From positions 1,601,501 to 1,665,500 of the forward strand of contig NW_027488566.1 in NCBI RefSeq assembly GCF_050948215.1: a stretch of 64,000 nucleotides of DNA, read 5' to 3'. The DNA is from Halictus rubicundus. Its lineage: Eukaryota; Arthropoda; Insecta; Hymenoptera; Halictidae. The position numbers and the translations under genes were made by a program. Below the pieces are notes generated by a model. That model searched no databases. It worked only from the letters and a program-made list of their open reading frames with translations, and was not told the DNA's origin. Shown here in pieces: positions 47,601 to 57,490 of the stretch. Position 1 is the stretch's first letter. The number at the start of each line of letters is the position of its first letter.

Positions 47601-49494
47601 ATCACGTCGAAAATCGTCTAGGACCGATACGGAAAAAGTTTTCTCTTAGCGGTGGGACTTAAAAATTTCTAGAGTTTTGTCGACGGAGTAGTACATCCGT
47701 CCATTAGTTGCTAATAACTCGGTAAATAATAGTAGTAGCGAGTTTGGTGTTATGATATATATTGTTAGAAACCGTCTATATTACAGTGATATCACGTCGA
47801 AAATCGTCTAGGACCGATACGGAAAAAGTTTCCTCTTAGCGGTGGGACTTAAAAATTTCCAGAGTTTTGTCGACGGAGTAGTACATCCGTCCATTATTTT
47901 CTAATAACTCGGTAAATAATAGTAGTAGCAAGTTTGGTGTTATGATATATATTGTTAGAAACCGTCTATATTACAGTGATATCACGTCGAAAATCGTCTA
48001 GGACCGATACGGAAAAAGTTTCCTCTTAGCGGTGGGACTTAAAAATTTCCAGAGTTTTGTCGACGGAGTAGTACATCCGTCCATTATTTTCTAATAACTC
48101 GGTAAATAATAGTAGTAGCGAGTTTGGTGTTATGATATATATTGTTAGAAACCGTCTATATTACAGTGATATCACGTCGAAAATCGTCTAGGACCGATAC
48201 GCAAAAAGTTTCCTCTTAGCGGTGGGACTTAAAAATTTCCAGAGCTTTGTCGACGGAGTAGTACATCCGTCCATTAGTTGCTAATAACTCGGTAATTAAT
48301 AGTAGTAGCGAGTTTGGTGTTATGATATATATTGTTAGAAACCGTCTATATTACAGTGATATCACCTCGAAAATCGTCTAGGACCGATACGGAAAAAGTT
48401 TCCTCTTAGCGGTGGGGCTTAAAAATTTCCAGAGTTTTGTCGACGGAGTAGTACATCCGTCCATTATTTGCTAATAACTGGGTAAATAATAGTAGTAGCG
48501 AGTTTGGTGTTATGATATATATTGTTAGAAACCGTCTATATTACAGTAATATCACGTCGAAAATCGTCTAGGACCGATACGGAAAAAGTTTCCTCTTAGC
48601 GGTGGGACTTAAAAATTTCCAGAGCTTTGTCGACGGAGTAGTACATCCGTCCATTAGTTGCTAATAACTCGGTAAATAATAGTAGTAGCGAGTTTGGTGT
48701 TATGATATATATTGTTAGAAACCGTCTATGTTACAGTGATATCACGTCGAAAATCGTCTAGGACCGATACGGAAAAAGTTTTCTCTTAGCGGTGGGACTT
48801 AAAAATTTCTAGAGTTTTGTCGACGGAGTAGTACATCCGTCCATTATTTGCTAATAACTCGGTAAATAATAGTAGTAGCGAGTTTGGTGTTATGATATAT
48901 ATTGTTAGAAACCGTCTATATTACAGTGATATCACGTCGAAAATCGTCTAGGACCGATAAGGAAAAAGTTTCCTCTTAGCGGTGGGGCTTAAAAATTTCT
49001 AGAGTTTTGTCGACGGAGTAGTACATCCGTCCATTATTTGCTAATAACTCGGTAAATAATAGTAGTAGCGAGTTTAGTGTTATGATATATATTGTTAGAA
49101 ACCGTCTATATTACAGTGATATCACGTCGAAAATCGTCTAGGACCGATACGGAAAAAGTTTCCTCTTAGCGGTGGGACTTAAAAATTTCCAGAGTTTTGT
49201 CGACGGAGTAGTACATCCGTCCATTATTTGCTAATAACTCGGTAAATAATAGTAGTAGCGAGTTTGGTGTTATGATATATATTGTTAGAAACCTTCTATA
49301 TTACAGTGATATCACGTCGAAAATCGTCTAGGACCGATACGGAAAAAGTTTTCTCTTAGCGGTGGGACTTAAAAATTTCTAGAGTTTTGTCGACGGAGTA
49401 GTACATCCGTCCATTATTTGCTAATAACTCGGTAAACAATAGTAGTAGCGAGTTTGGTGTTATGATATATATTGTTAGAAACCGTCTATATTAC
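38668..49494. repeat. Satellite array, exactly 57 monomers of 190 bp
   Basis: From 38668 all monomers carry CTTAAAAATTT in place of CTTAGAAAAATTT, shortening the unit to 190 bp. 57 x 190 predicts the monomer edge at 49497, 3 bp beyond the BEL insertion point. Only the TCCAGAG/TCTAGAG block type occurs. Variant positions (CCTTCT/CCGTCT, AGAGCTTTG/AGAGTTTTG, CATTAGTTG/CATTATTTG, AACTGGG/AACTCGG) are shuffled among monomers. No gene is seen. Confidence 0.95.
42266..45515. repeat. Five-monomer block duplicated at 2280-bp (12-monomer) distance
   Basis: About 970 bp at 42266-43235 recur at 44546-45515. Rare private variants are shared at the same offset: ATCTTCTAGG, ATATGGTTAG, GACCGAGGCGG and ACATCCATCC. 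The blocks diverge just outside (CCTTCT vs CCGTCT on the left, CACCTCG vs CACGTCG on the right), which fixes the duplicated length. Confidence 0.8.
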
Positions 49495-50083
49495 TGTTTG
49501 AGATTGGCGCGCGAACGCCATAACGCCTCACCGTGCTCAACCGCGCGGCTGCCAATCACAGAATGTCCCGCAACACGCGCGAGAACACCGACAAACAGCG
49601 TCTGTAATCGAGGCTCGCGCGGGCAAAACCCTCAAGCGTGATTCGCGGAAAACAGGCTCGATCCTTCTGGAAAGTTCTCGACGAAAAACCGGAAACATCT
49701 GCGCGTGACGAACTTCCCGAAGGACCGAAGTAATAAAACCGAGAGAGAACCGTTACTCGCTCTCTTTCTGAAATTCGAGTCAGCTGTGCGATTACGTAAT
49801 AAGAAACAGAATTCTAAATCCGTGCTTATCAGTCGTTTATTATATAATTTCAGTCTTTGTGACAAACTGAAGCATAACAGTGTGAAAAATACAGTTAATT
49901 TATTTGCAAATCCGCCTTCCATTCAATTCATTTATACAGTCCGCTTTCTCCACTTTCACTCAGCATACTTTCATACCATTCCACATACACTTTCATACAC
50001 AATCCGTTAAATTTCCTCGCAAGTTCAGTAGCATTCTTTTTAGTTTCCCGCGAATCTTTCCAAGCAGGGAAAGATACGAAACA
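49495..50083 (+). repeat. 5' LTR of the BEL/Pao element
   Basis: The 589-bp LTR starts TGTTTGAGATT and ends GATACGAAACA. The first part is G/C-rich (CGCGCG-rich up to about 49630) and the rest A/T-rich. I see no clear TATA box. The short ORFs in it (49632-49922 on minus, 49705-50010 on plus) recur in the 3' LTR only because the LTRs are identical. Confidence 0.95.
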
Positions 50084-50087
50084 TTTC

Positions 50088-50105
50088 TGGTCCTTCGAGC
50101 CGGAT
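50088..50105 (+). other. Primer-binding site, probably tRNA-Tyr
   Basis: TGGTCCTTCGAGCCGGAT begins 4 nt after the 5' LTR. Its complement ends in TCGAAGGACCA, which is the acceptor 3' strand, discriminator and CCA of a tRNA whose 5' end is CCTTCGA. From memory that is the start of insect tRNA-Tyr, so tRNA-Tyr is the likely primer. Confidence 0.75.
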
Positions 50106-50219
50106 ACTTTCCACGTGTCTGGCCGATACCTCTCCAGGATTTGCAATATCAAATCGAGTCAAGGGTGAGTCCAGTGCATCCGTGAGTGAATTCCATCAAG
50201 CGAATCAGCCGCAACTAAA

Positions 50220-53200
50220 ATGGAGCTCTCAGCAAACGACCTCCTCCACAAGCAGAAAACCATCGGAGGGAAGATTGCTCGCCTCATGGACAACTTCAAG
50301 AAATCCGTCGCGCAAACAAAGATCACCATCAGCGACGTTGAGACCAGGCTGGAACTGCTTGAAGATTACTGGGTAAAGTTTCAGCAAAATCATGACGTGC
50401 TAATGTACGGACACAAAGCTGCAAGCAAGGACAGCGAATATGAAAAGTCGGGCATGGCCGAATCGGTAGAAGAAACCTACCTCATACAAAAAAGCCGGCT
50501 GCGCGAGCTCGCGAATCAACTCAGAAAGAGCAGCGAAAAGGCGACCGAGCCAAATCCAGACGAGGAAGATTCGAAGTCAGGGTCATCTTCTCTCCCACGG
50601 ATGCCGTTGCCGCAATTCAACGGAGAATACGTCGAATGGCCGTCGTTCAAAGACCGATTCGTTTCGATGATCGACCAGAAAAAGGGAATGAGCGACGTCG
50701 ACAAGCTCCATTACCTGAAGGGTGCTCTTCGGGATCAAGCAGCCGATCTCGTCAAGGACCTTCCGACCACGAACGGAAATTACAGAAAGGCGTGGGATAT
50801 CCTTCTGGAGCATTTCGAAAACAAGCGCATTCTCGTCCGATCCTGCCTTGACAAGTTGGCGGCTCTGCCACGGATGAGAGAAAGCACGGTGCGAGAAATG
50901 ACCCAGATCCAGAAAGGAGTATCCACCGTCATCAACATCCTGGACGGACTAGGCAGACCTGTGGATCAAACCGCAGATTGGTTCGTTCACTCGATTGTGA
51001 ATTTGTTCGACCCCACGACCAGAGAAAAATGGGAGGAGAGCGTTACGGTCAGCAGCGAGCCTCCTTCCTGTGCAACCCTGAAGGACTTCATGATAAAGCG
51101 ACTCCAGATGATGCAGGCATCTCCGAGCTCAGCGTCCTCAGGTTCCAGCCATTCCAGACCGAGCAAATTCCAATCAAGCCAAGGTGTCAGCAAAGCGAAA
51201 CCAGCAACAAGCATGGCCCGCGTCAACCATGCAAGGAAAGGGCAACAAATTGTATGCGTGATCTGTTCAAAAGATCATTATCTCATGCATTGCTCATCAT
51301 ACAAAGAAAGTTCTGCGGAGGAGCGGAAAGCTACGGTCGAGAAACATCAGCTGTGCAGAAACTGTCTCGGCAAGCACACCACGGAGAGCTGTCCATCGAA
51401 GAAAGGTTGCTACACCTGCGGCGAACGTCACCACACGACACTCCATGATGCATGCAAGGGCGTCTCCACTGCCGGAAGGGCTATCCACCATGCGCAGAGC
51501 TGCTGCAACAAAGACGGTGAGGTGATGTTAGCAACAGCATTGGTCAATGTTACAGATCGCTTCGGCCGTCGGCAAGTAGCGAGAGCGCTAATCGATTCAG
51601 GCTCCGAGATCACAATGATCAACGAAGGGCTAGCACAAAGGCTACAATTACCTCGGGCAGAAGCAAAGGTGGACCTGTACGGAGTCGGAGGGCAGCAGCT
51701 TGCAAGGAGCCGGGGCAGAGTCACGCTGAACGTTTCCGCCTGCCAGACAGAGGACACCATCACAGTTTCAGCGGTGATCCTTGCCAAGCTTTCAACGTAC
51801 TCTCATACCAGGACCACGGCACAACCAGAGTGGGCGCACCTGAGAGGATTGCAGCTTGCCGACCCAGTACCAGGGAGCAGAGCACCCATTGAAGTCCTGC
51901 TCGGGGCAGACGTCTACCCTGCAATAATCAGAGAGGGATTGAGAAGAGGAGCTCCGAATCAGCCGGTGGCTCAGCTTACCATGTTCGGATGGATCGTCAC
52001 CGGGATGACAGGCTCGGCGTCCAGTCCGGTTCAGGCCCAGGTGCATCAGGCAAGCATCGGGGACAGTCTCAGCTCACTCGTGCGGCGGTTTTGGGAACAG
52101 GAGGACGTCCAAGACACGGCTTCGACGTGGACAGCTGAGGAAGAAGAGTGCGAGCAGCACTTTAAAACCTCCCACTCACGCACTTCAGAGGGTCGTTATC
52201 AGGTGAGACTGCCCTTTAAAACTAATGTAAACGTCACTTCAGGCTCCCGGACAGCAGCGTGGCACTCACTCAGGAGAATGGAGCTGCAGTTCCGAAAGGA
52301 CAAAGAGTTCAAGGAGCAATACGACGACTTCCTAAAGCAGTACACCGAGCTTGGTCATATGTCACTGACCGAAGAGACAGGGAGAGGACAACAATGCCAC
52401 TACCTGCCACACCACGGAGTCTTGAGGCCCAGCAGCTCCACCACGAAGTTGAGAGTCGTCTTCAACGGGTCCTGGTCCGAGCCTTCGCAATGTTCTTTGA
52501 ACGATGCCCTCCATGCGGGTCCAAATTTGTTGCCACCACTCGCTGATGTCATTCTGAGGTGGCGCAAACACCAGTACGTGGTGACAGCCGACGTCACCAA
52601 GATGTACCGGCAGATATTAGTCCATCCAGAGGATCGAGACGTACAACGAATCCTCTGGAGACGGGCGGAGAGCGAAAGGGTTCGTGAATACCGGCTAAAC
52701 ACTGTCACGTATGGTCTTTCATGTGCCCCATATCTAGCTGTGCGAACACTGCGTCAACTTGCTGAGGATGAGGGCTCGCACTACCCCAACGGAGCAATAG
52801 CCATAAAGAGGGACACATACGTCGATGACATCCTCACTGGAGCCGACACCGTGGAAGAGCTGATGGAAACCGCCAATCAACTTCAGCAGCTGTGCATGGC
52901 GGGCGGCTTCCCGCTCCAAAAGTGGGCGTCCAACGTGGTCGATTTGCCCCAGGACTCATCACGACGCTTTCAAGTGTTCGCAGGTCACTCCGAGAGCACA
53001 ACCACTCAGTCCTCGCCGCACCACAACCAACTAGAGGAGCAGAAAACCTGGTCGGACTGCATCCACACTGCGTTAGGTCTTCACTGGTCACCACAAGAGG
53101 ACAACTTTCGATACTCCCTCGCTGAGGTCACCGCTCAATCGCCAACCAAGCGCAGCATTGTGTCGAAAACCGCGCAGTTGTTCGACCCACTGGGATGGCT

Positions 53201-55469
53201 AGCACCAGTCATAGTACGGGCGAAAATAGCCATTCAATCTACTTGGCTGCTGGGTCTGGACTGGGACGACCCACTTCCTGCATCCATGGCTGAAGACTGG
53301 GCACTTTTCTGCGACGAACTGAAGCTGCTCGAAAGAGTGAGGGTACCTCGGCCCTTGTCTCACTGTCCACATCCCACTCTGAGGGAATTGCATGGCTTCG
53401 CAGACGCCTCCGAGCGAGCATACGCAGCAGTCATTTACTTGAGGACGAAGAGGGAGGACGAACACTGGGAAGTCGCACTCGTCACCGCTAAGAGCAAGGT
53501 CGCACCTCTAAAGCAGGTCTCGTTACCTCGCTTAGAACTCTGCGCAGCACATCTCCTCGCTCGACTAGCAGAGAAAACCACTGCGACACTAGAATACACA
53601 CGCACACCGATACACTTGTGGTCAGACTCGACAGTCGCTCTTGGATGGTTACAAGCACATCCAAGCAGGTGGAAAACCTATGTCGCGAACAGAGTGGCAG
53701 ACATTCAGCGTCGAGTTCCCGAGGCACAATGGCATCATGTAGCCGGGGTTGAAAATCCAGCTGACCCCGCCTCTCGAGGACTCACACCGTCACAGTTGCT
53801 GCAGCTGTCATTGTGGTGGAACGGCCCGAGCTTCCTGCGAAACAGCGAGCAGCTCACGGAGGCCCAAGCAGAAATTCCTGACCACCTGCCAGAAGAAAGG
53901 AAAAAATTAGTTGCGGTAACGCACAAAGCAAAAGGGGGAATCGAGGACAACGACACCTTGATGCGGTTCTCGTCCTTTACCAAGCTGCTAAGGGTCACTG
54001 CTTGGTGTCGACGATGGCTGCTCAAACGACGCAAGCTCTCTTCAGTCTCGAACAGCAATATCGCCGCCACCCATGGTGACTCCTCAGTCCTTTCAGTGGA
54101 GGAAATCAACGAGGCCGAGCAGTGCTGGATCCGACAAGTGCAGCAGACCCACTTTAAGGAAGAAAGGAGGTTATTAAAATCAGGCGCATGCGTTCCCTCA
54201 AGGAGCGTGCTCTCACCTCTAGCAGCGGAGATCGACAGCGCCAACATTCTCAGAGTTGGGGGTCGGCTGAGCAAAGCGCGTCTCAATCCTGACGAAGCCC
54301 ATCCAATCATCCTGCCTCCTGAATCCACCTTTACCCAACTTTACATTGTTCACAGCCATCTCAAGACTCTGCATGGCGGAGTGCAAGCAACTCTGGGAGC
54401 CATACGCCAGAGGTTCTGGATACCGAGGGGACGATCAAGGGTCAAAGCAGCAATCCTCAAATGCGTGACGTGTCTGAGATGGCGGGCGGAAACAGGCAGG
54501 CAGATGATGGGCCAACTGCCAGAGCACCGCGTCACTCCAGCTCGTCCATTCCATTCCACCGGAGTGGACTATGCGGGCCCGATATGGCTGCGGACTTCTC
54601 CAGGGCGTGGTCACAAAGCAACCAAGGCTTTCTTCGCAGTCTTCATCTGCATGGTGACCAAGGCCGTCCATCTCGAGGCGGTCTCCAGTTACACGTCAGA
54701 GGCTTTCCTGGCTGCTTTCCGGCGCTTCATATCCCGCCGAGGTCTCTGTGCGCACCTGTACAGCGACTGTGGGACGAACTTCCTGGGGGCAGACCGGGAG
54801 CTGCGTCGCCTATTCACCGCCAGCAGCCCTGAGAACAGATGCTTAAGGGAAAACCTGAGCAACCTACGCACTCAGTGGCATTTCAACCCACCAGCAGCGC
54901 CCCACTTCGGTGGACTCTGGGAGGCAGCCGTCAAGTCCACCAAGCACCATCTAAGAAGGACGATAGGAGAAACCAGACTCACATTTGAGGAGATGTCCAC
55001 ACTCCTCACACAAGTCGAAGCATGCCTGAATTCAAGGCCGCTGGCTGCTCTCTCCGATGACCCGTCTGATTTAACAGCATTGACTCCAGGGCATTTTCTT
55101 ATAGGCTCCCCGTTGAACGCGTTGCCGGAACCGTCGCTGCTGGACCAGAACGACAACCGGCTTACTCGATGGCAGCTGATCAACAAAATGAGGGATCAAT
55201 TCTGGGTGCGATGGCGAAAGGAGTACCTACACGGACTCACCACACGGTCGAAATGGCGCCGACCACAGGAAAACCTCACGCCGGGCAGCCTGTGCATTCT
55301 CAGCGACGAATCAACGCCACCCGCTCGCTGGCCGCTCGCACGAGTGAAGGAAGTGCATCCTGGAGGCGACGGGAAAACTCGGGTAGTCACCGTGGTCACC
55401 TCGGCGTCCGAATTCGTAAGACCGATCCACAAACTAATCGTTCTACCGTTGAACGAGAACGATCGATGA
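50220..55469 (+). CDS. gag-pol: BEL/Pao Gag-Pol polyprotein
   Basis: A single 1749-residue frame runs from ATG at 50220 to TGA at 55467. The N-terminal half of Gag matches the DUF1759 type seen in BEL/Pao. Three zinc knuckles follow: C346-V-I-C..H..C, CRNCLGKHTTESC, and CYTCGERHHTTLH with a final His. Next come the aspartic protease with DSGSE at D459 (DUF1758 type), RT with ADVTKMYRQI and YVDD at 867-870, the Pao A17 region and RNase H with FADASE. The integrase has an HHCC finger (HSHLKTLHGG..CVTCLRW) and catalytic D1450, D1516 and E1568, then a DUF5641-like C-terminus. DSG in place of DTG and the long second D-to-E spacing are typical of the family. Gag and Pol are fused without a frameshift. 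All motifs I can check are intact, so the element may be autonomous. Confidence 0.95.
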   Translation: MELSANDLLHKQKTIGGKIARLMDNFKKSVAQTKITISDVETRLELLEDYWVKFQQNHDVLMYGHKAASKDSEYEKSGMAESVEETYLIQKSRLRELANQLRKSSEKATEPNPDEEDSKSGSSSLPRMPLPQFNGEYVEWPSFKDRFVSMIDQKKGMSDVDKLHYLKGALRDQAADLVKDLPTTNGNYRKAWDILLEHFENKRILVRSCLDKLAALPRMRESTVREMTQIQKGVSTVINILDGLGRPVDQTADWFVHSIVNLFDPTTREKWEESVTVSSEPPSCATLKDFMIKRLQMMQASPSSASSGSSHSRPSKFQSSQGVSKAKPATSMARVNHARKGQQIVCVICSKDHYLMHCSSYKESSAEERKATVEKHQLCRNCLGKHTTESCPSKKGCYTCGERHHTTLHDACKGVSTAGRAIHHAQSCCNKDGEVMLATALVNVTDRFGRRQVARALIDSGSEITMINEGLAQRLQLPRAEAKVDLYGVGGQQLARSRGRVTLNVSACQTEDTITVSAVILAKLSTYSHTRTTAQPEWAHLRGLQLADPVPGSRAPIEVLLGADVYPAIIREGLRRGAPNQPVAQLTMFGWIVTGMTGSASSPVQAQVHQASIGDSLSSLVRRFWEQEDVQDTASTWTAEEEECEQHFKTSHSRTSEGRYQVRLPFKTNVNVTSGSRTAAWHSLRRMELQFRKDKEFKEQYDDFLKQYTELGHMSLTEETGRGQQCHYLPHHGVLRPSSSTTKLRVVFNGSWSEPSQCSLNDALHAGPNLLPPLADVILRWRKHQYVVTADVTKMYRQILVHPEDRDVQRILWRRAESERVREYRLNTVTYGLSCAPYLAVRTLRQLAEDEGSHYPNGAIAIKRDTYVDDILTGADTVEELMETANQLQQLCMAGGFPLQKWASNVVDLPQDSSRRFQVFAGHSESTTTQSSPHHNQLEEQKTWSDCIHTALGLHWSPQEDNFRYSLAEVTAQSPTKRSIVSKTAQLFDPLGWLAPVIVRAKIAIQSTWLLGLDWDDPLPASMAEDWALFCDELKLLERVRVPRPLSHCPHPTLRELHGFADASERAYAAVIYLRTKREDEHWEVALVTAKSKVAPLKQVSLPRLELCAAHLLARLAEKTTATLEYTRTPIHLWSDSTVALGWLQAHPSRWKTYVANRVADIQRRVPEAQWHHVAGVENPADPASRGLTPSQLLQLSLWWNGPSFLRNSEQLTEAQAEIPDHLPEERKKLVAVTHKAKGGIEDNDTLMRFSSFTKLLRVTAWCRRWLLKRRKLSSVSNSNIAATHGDSSVLSVEEINEAEQCWIRQVQQTHFKEERRLLKSGACVPSRSVLSPLAAEIDSANILRVGGRLSKARLNPDEAHPIILPPESTFTQLYIVHSHLKTLHGGVQATLGAIRQRFWIPRGRSRVKAAILKCVTCLRWRAETGRQMMGQLPEHRVTPARPFHSTGVDYAGPIWLRTSPGRGHKATKAFFAVFICMVTKAVHLEAVSSYTSEAFLAAFRRFISRRGLCAHLYSDCGTNFLGADRELRRLFTASSPENRCLRENLSNLRTQWHFNPPAAPHFGGLWEAAVKSTKHHLRRTIGETRLTFEEMSTLLTQVEACLNSRPLAALSDDPSDLTALTPGHFLIGSPLNALPEPSLLDQNDNRLTRWQLINKMRDQFWVRWRKEYLHGLTTRSKWRRPQENLTPGSLCILSDESTPPARWPLARVKEVHPGGDGKTRVVTVVTSASEFVRPIHKLIVLPLNENDR

Positions 55470-55780
55470 CCGCGTCGATTCACGTGCTGCACCGTAACTC
55501 ATTCACTCGCGAAGATCGACTACAACTGCGTAGTACGCGTAAAATCGTTGAGCGCACGCGCGAGTCATTCACGAGGCCAGCCGACGTGGCCCCCCACTTC
55601 AACCACCTCGCAGTAAATTCAAGCATTCACATTGCTCATGACGACGGTAGTAACCTCAAAAAATTGCTTGCAGAGTTGTAAACTATAGCCCGAAATCACT
55701 GCGTGAAAATCACTGTCAATCACTAGCACTCTGTTCACTAGATATCACGACCGTTTGCATGCTCGGACATTCGACAAGTC
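55470..55780 (+). other. BEL/Pao 3' untranslated region
   Basis: About 310 bp lie between the polyprotein stop and the purine-rich stretch. It contains only overlapping out-of-frame ORF remnants and no recognisable domain. A GATATCACGACC string at 55741 resembles the satellite by chance. Confidence 0.7.
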
Positions 55781-55793
55781 GAGGCGGGCGGCA
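55781..55793 (+). other. Polypurine-rich tract of the BEL/Pao element
   Basis: GAGGCGGGCGGCA lies directly before the 3' LTR. It is purine-rich with three cytosines, so it is an imperfect tract, but it is in the required place. Confidence 0.6.
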
Positions 55794-56382
55794 TGTTTGA
55801 GATTGGCGCGCGAACGCCATAACGCCTCACCGTGCTCAACCGCGCGGCTGCCAATCACAGAATGTCCCGCAACACGCGCGAGAACACCGACAAACAGCGT
55901 CTGTAATCGAGGCTCGCGCGGGCAAAACCCTCAAGCGTGATTCGCGGAAAACAGGCTCGATCCTTCTGGAAAGTTCTCGACGAAAAACCGGAAACATCTG
56001 CGCGTGACGAACTTCCCGAAGGACCGAAGTAATAAAACCGAGAGAGAACCGTTACTCGCTCTCTTTCTGAAATTCGAGTCAGCTGTGCGATTACGTAATA
56101 AGAAACAGAATTCTAAATCCGTGCTTATCAGTCGTTTATTATATAATTTCAGTCTTTGTGACAAACTGAAGCATAACAGTGTGAAAAATACAGTTAATTT
56201 ATTTGCAAATCCGCCTTCCATTCAATTCATTTATACAGTCCGCTTTCTCCACTTTCACTCAGCATACTTTCATACCATTCCACATACACTTTCATACACA
56301 ATCCGTTAAATTTCCTCGCAAGTTCAGTAGCATTCTTTTTAGTTTCCCGCGAATCTTTCCAAGCAGGGAAAGATACGAAACA
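55794..56382 (+). repeat. 3' LTR of the BEL/Pao element
   Basis: This 589-bp LTR is the same length as the 5' LTR, with no difference found by eye. It is followed by ATTAC, the target duplication, and then satellite in register. Confidence 0.95.
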
Positions 56383-57490
56383 ATTACAGTGATATCACGT
56401 CGAAAATCGTCTAGGACCGATACGGAAAAAGTTTCCTCTTAGCGGTGGGACTTAAAAATTTCCAGAGTTTTGTCGACGGAGTAGTACATCCGTCCATTAT
56501 TTGCTAATAACTCGGTAAATAATAGTAGTAGCGAGTTTGGTGTTATGATATATATTGTTAGAAACCTTCTATATTACAGTGATATCACGTCGAAAATCGT
56601 CTAGGACCGATACGGAAAAAGTTTTCTCTTAGCGGTGGGACTTAAAAATTTCTAGAGTTTTGTCGACGGAGTAGTACATCTGTCCATTATTTGCTAATAA
56701 CTCGGTAAATAATAGTAGTAGCGAGTTTGGTGTTATGATATATATTGTTAGAAACCGTCTATATTACAGTGATATCACGTCGAAAATCGTCTAGGACCGA
56801 TACGGAAAAAGTTTCCTCTTAGCGGTGGGACTTAAAAATTTCCAGAGCTTTGTCGACGGAGTAGTACATCCGTCCATTAGTTGCTAATAACTCGGTAAAT
56901 AATAGTAGTAGCGAGTTTGGTGTTATGATATATATTGTTAGAAACCGTCTATATTACAGTGATATCACGTCGAAAATCGTCTAGGACCGATACGGAAAAA
57001 GTTTTCTCTTAGCGGTGGGACTTAAAAATTTCCAGAGTTTTGTCGACGGAGTAGTACATCCGTCCATTAGTTGCTAATAACTCGGTAAATAATAGTAGTA
57101 GCGAGTTTGGTGTTATGATATATATTGTTAGAAACCGTCTATATTACAGTGATATCACGTCGAAAATCGTCTAGGACCGATACGGAAAAAGTTTCCTCTT
57201 AGCGGTGGGACTTAAAAATTTCCAGAGTTTTGTCGACGGAGTAGTACATCCGTCCATTATTTTCTAATAACTCGGTAAATAATAGTAGTAGCGAGTTTGG
57301 TGTTATGATATATATTGTTAGAAACCGTCTATATTACAGTGATATCACGTCGAAAATCGTCTAGGACCGATACGGAAAAAGTTTCCTCTTAGCGGTGGGA
57401 CTTAAAAATTTCCAGAGTTTTGTCGACGGAGTAGTACATCCGTCCATTATTTGCTAATAACTCGGTAAATAATAGTAGTAGCGAGTTTGG

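Larger units (their letters stand above)
49495..56382 (+). mobile_element. Complete BEL/Pao LTR retrotransposon
   Basis: A 6888-bp element has two 589-bp LTRs that I read as identical, a 5-bp target duplication ATTAC (49490-49494 and 56383-56387), a primer-binding site, one open polyprotein and a purine-rich stretch before the 3' LTR. It interrupts a single 190-bp monomer, and satellite resumes in register. Identical LTRs and an uninterrupted ORF mean a very recent insertion. No env-like ORF is present. Confidence 0.95.

Noticed and set aside
49632..49922. 96-residue minus-strand ORF and the overlapping 101-residue plus-strand ORF in the BEL LTR
   Set aside because: Both sit in LTR sequence, appear twice only because the LTRs are identical, and show no domain.
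54461..54832. Other ORFs within 50516-55492 on either strand
   Set aside because: They are shadows of the BEL polyprotein frame.
55169..55681. 170-residue ORF near the end of the BEL polyprotein, considered as a possible env
   Set aside because: Most of it overlaps gag-pol in another frame, with no signal peptide or membrane segment.
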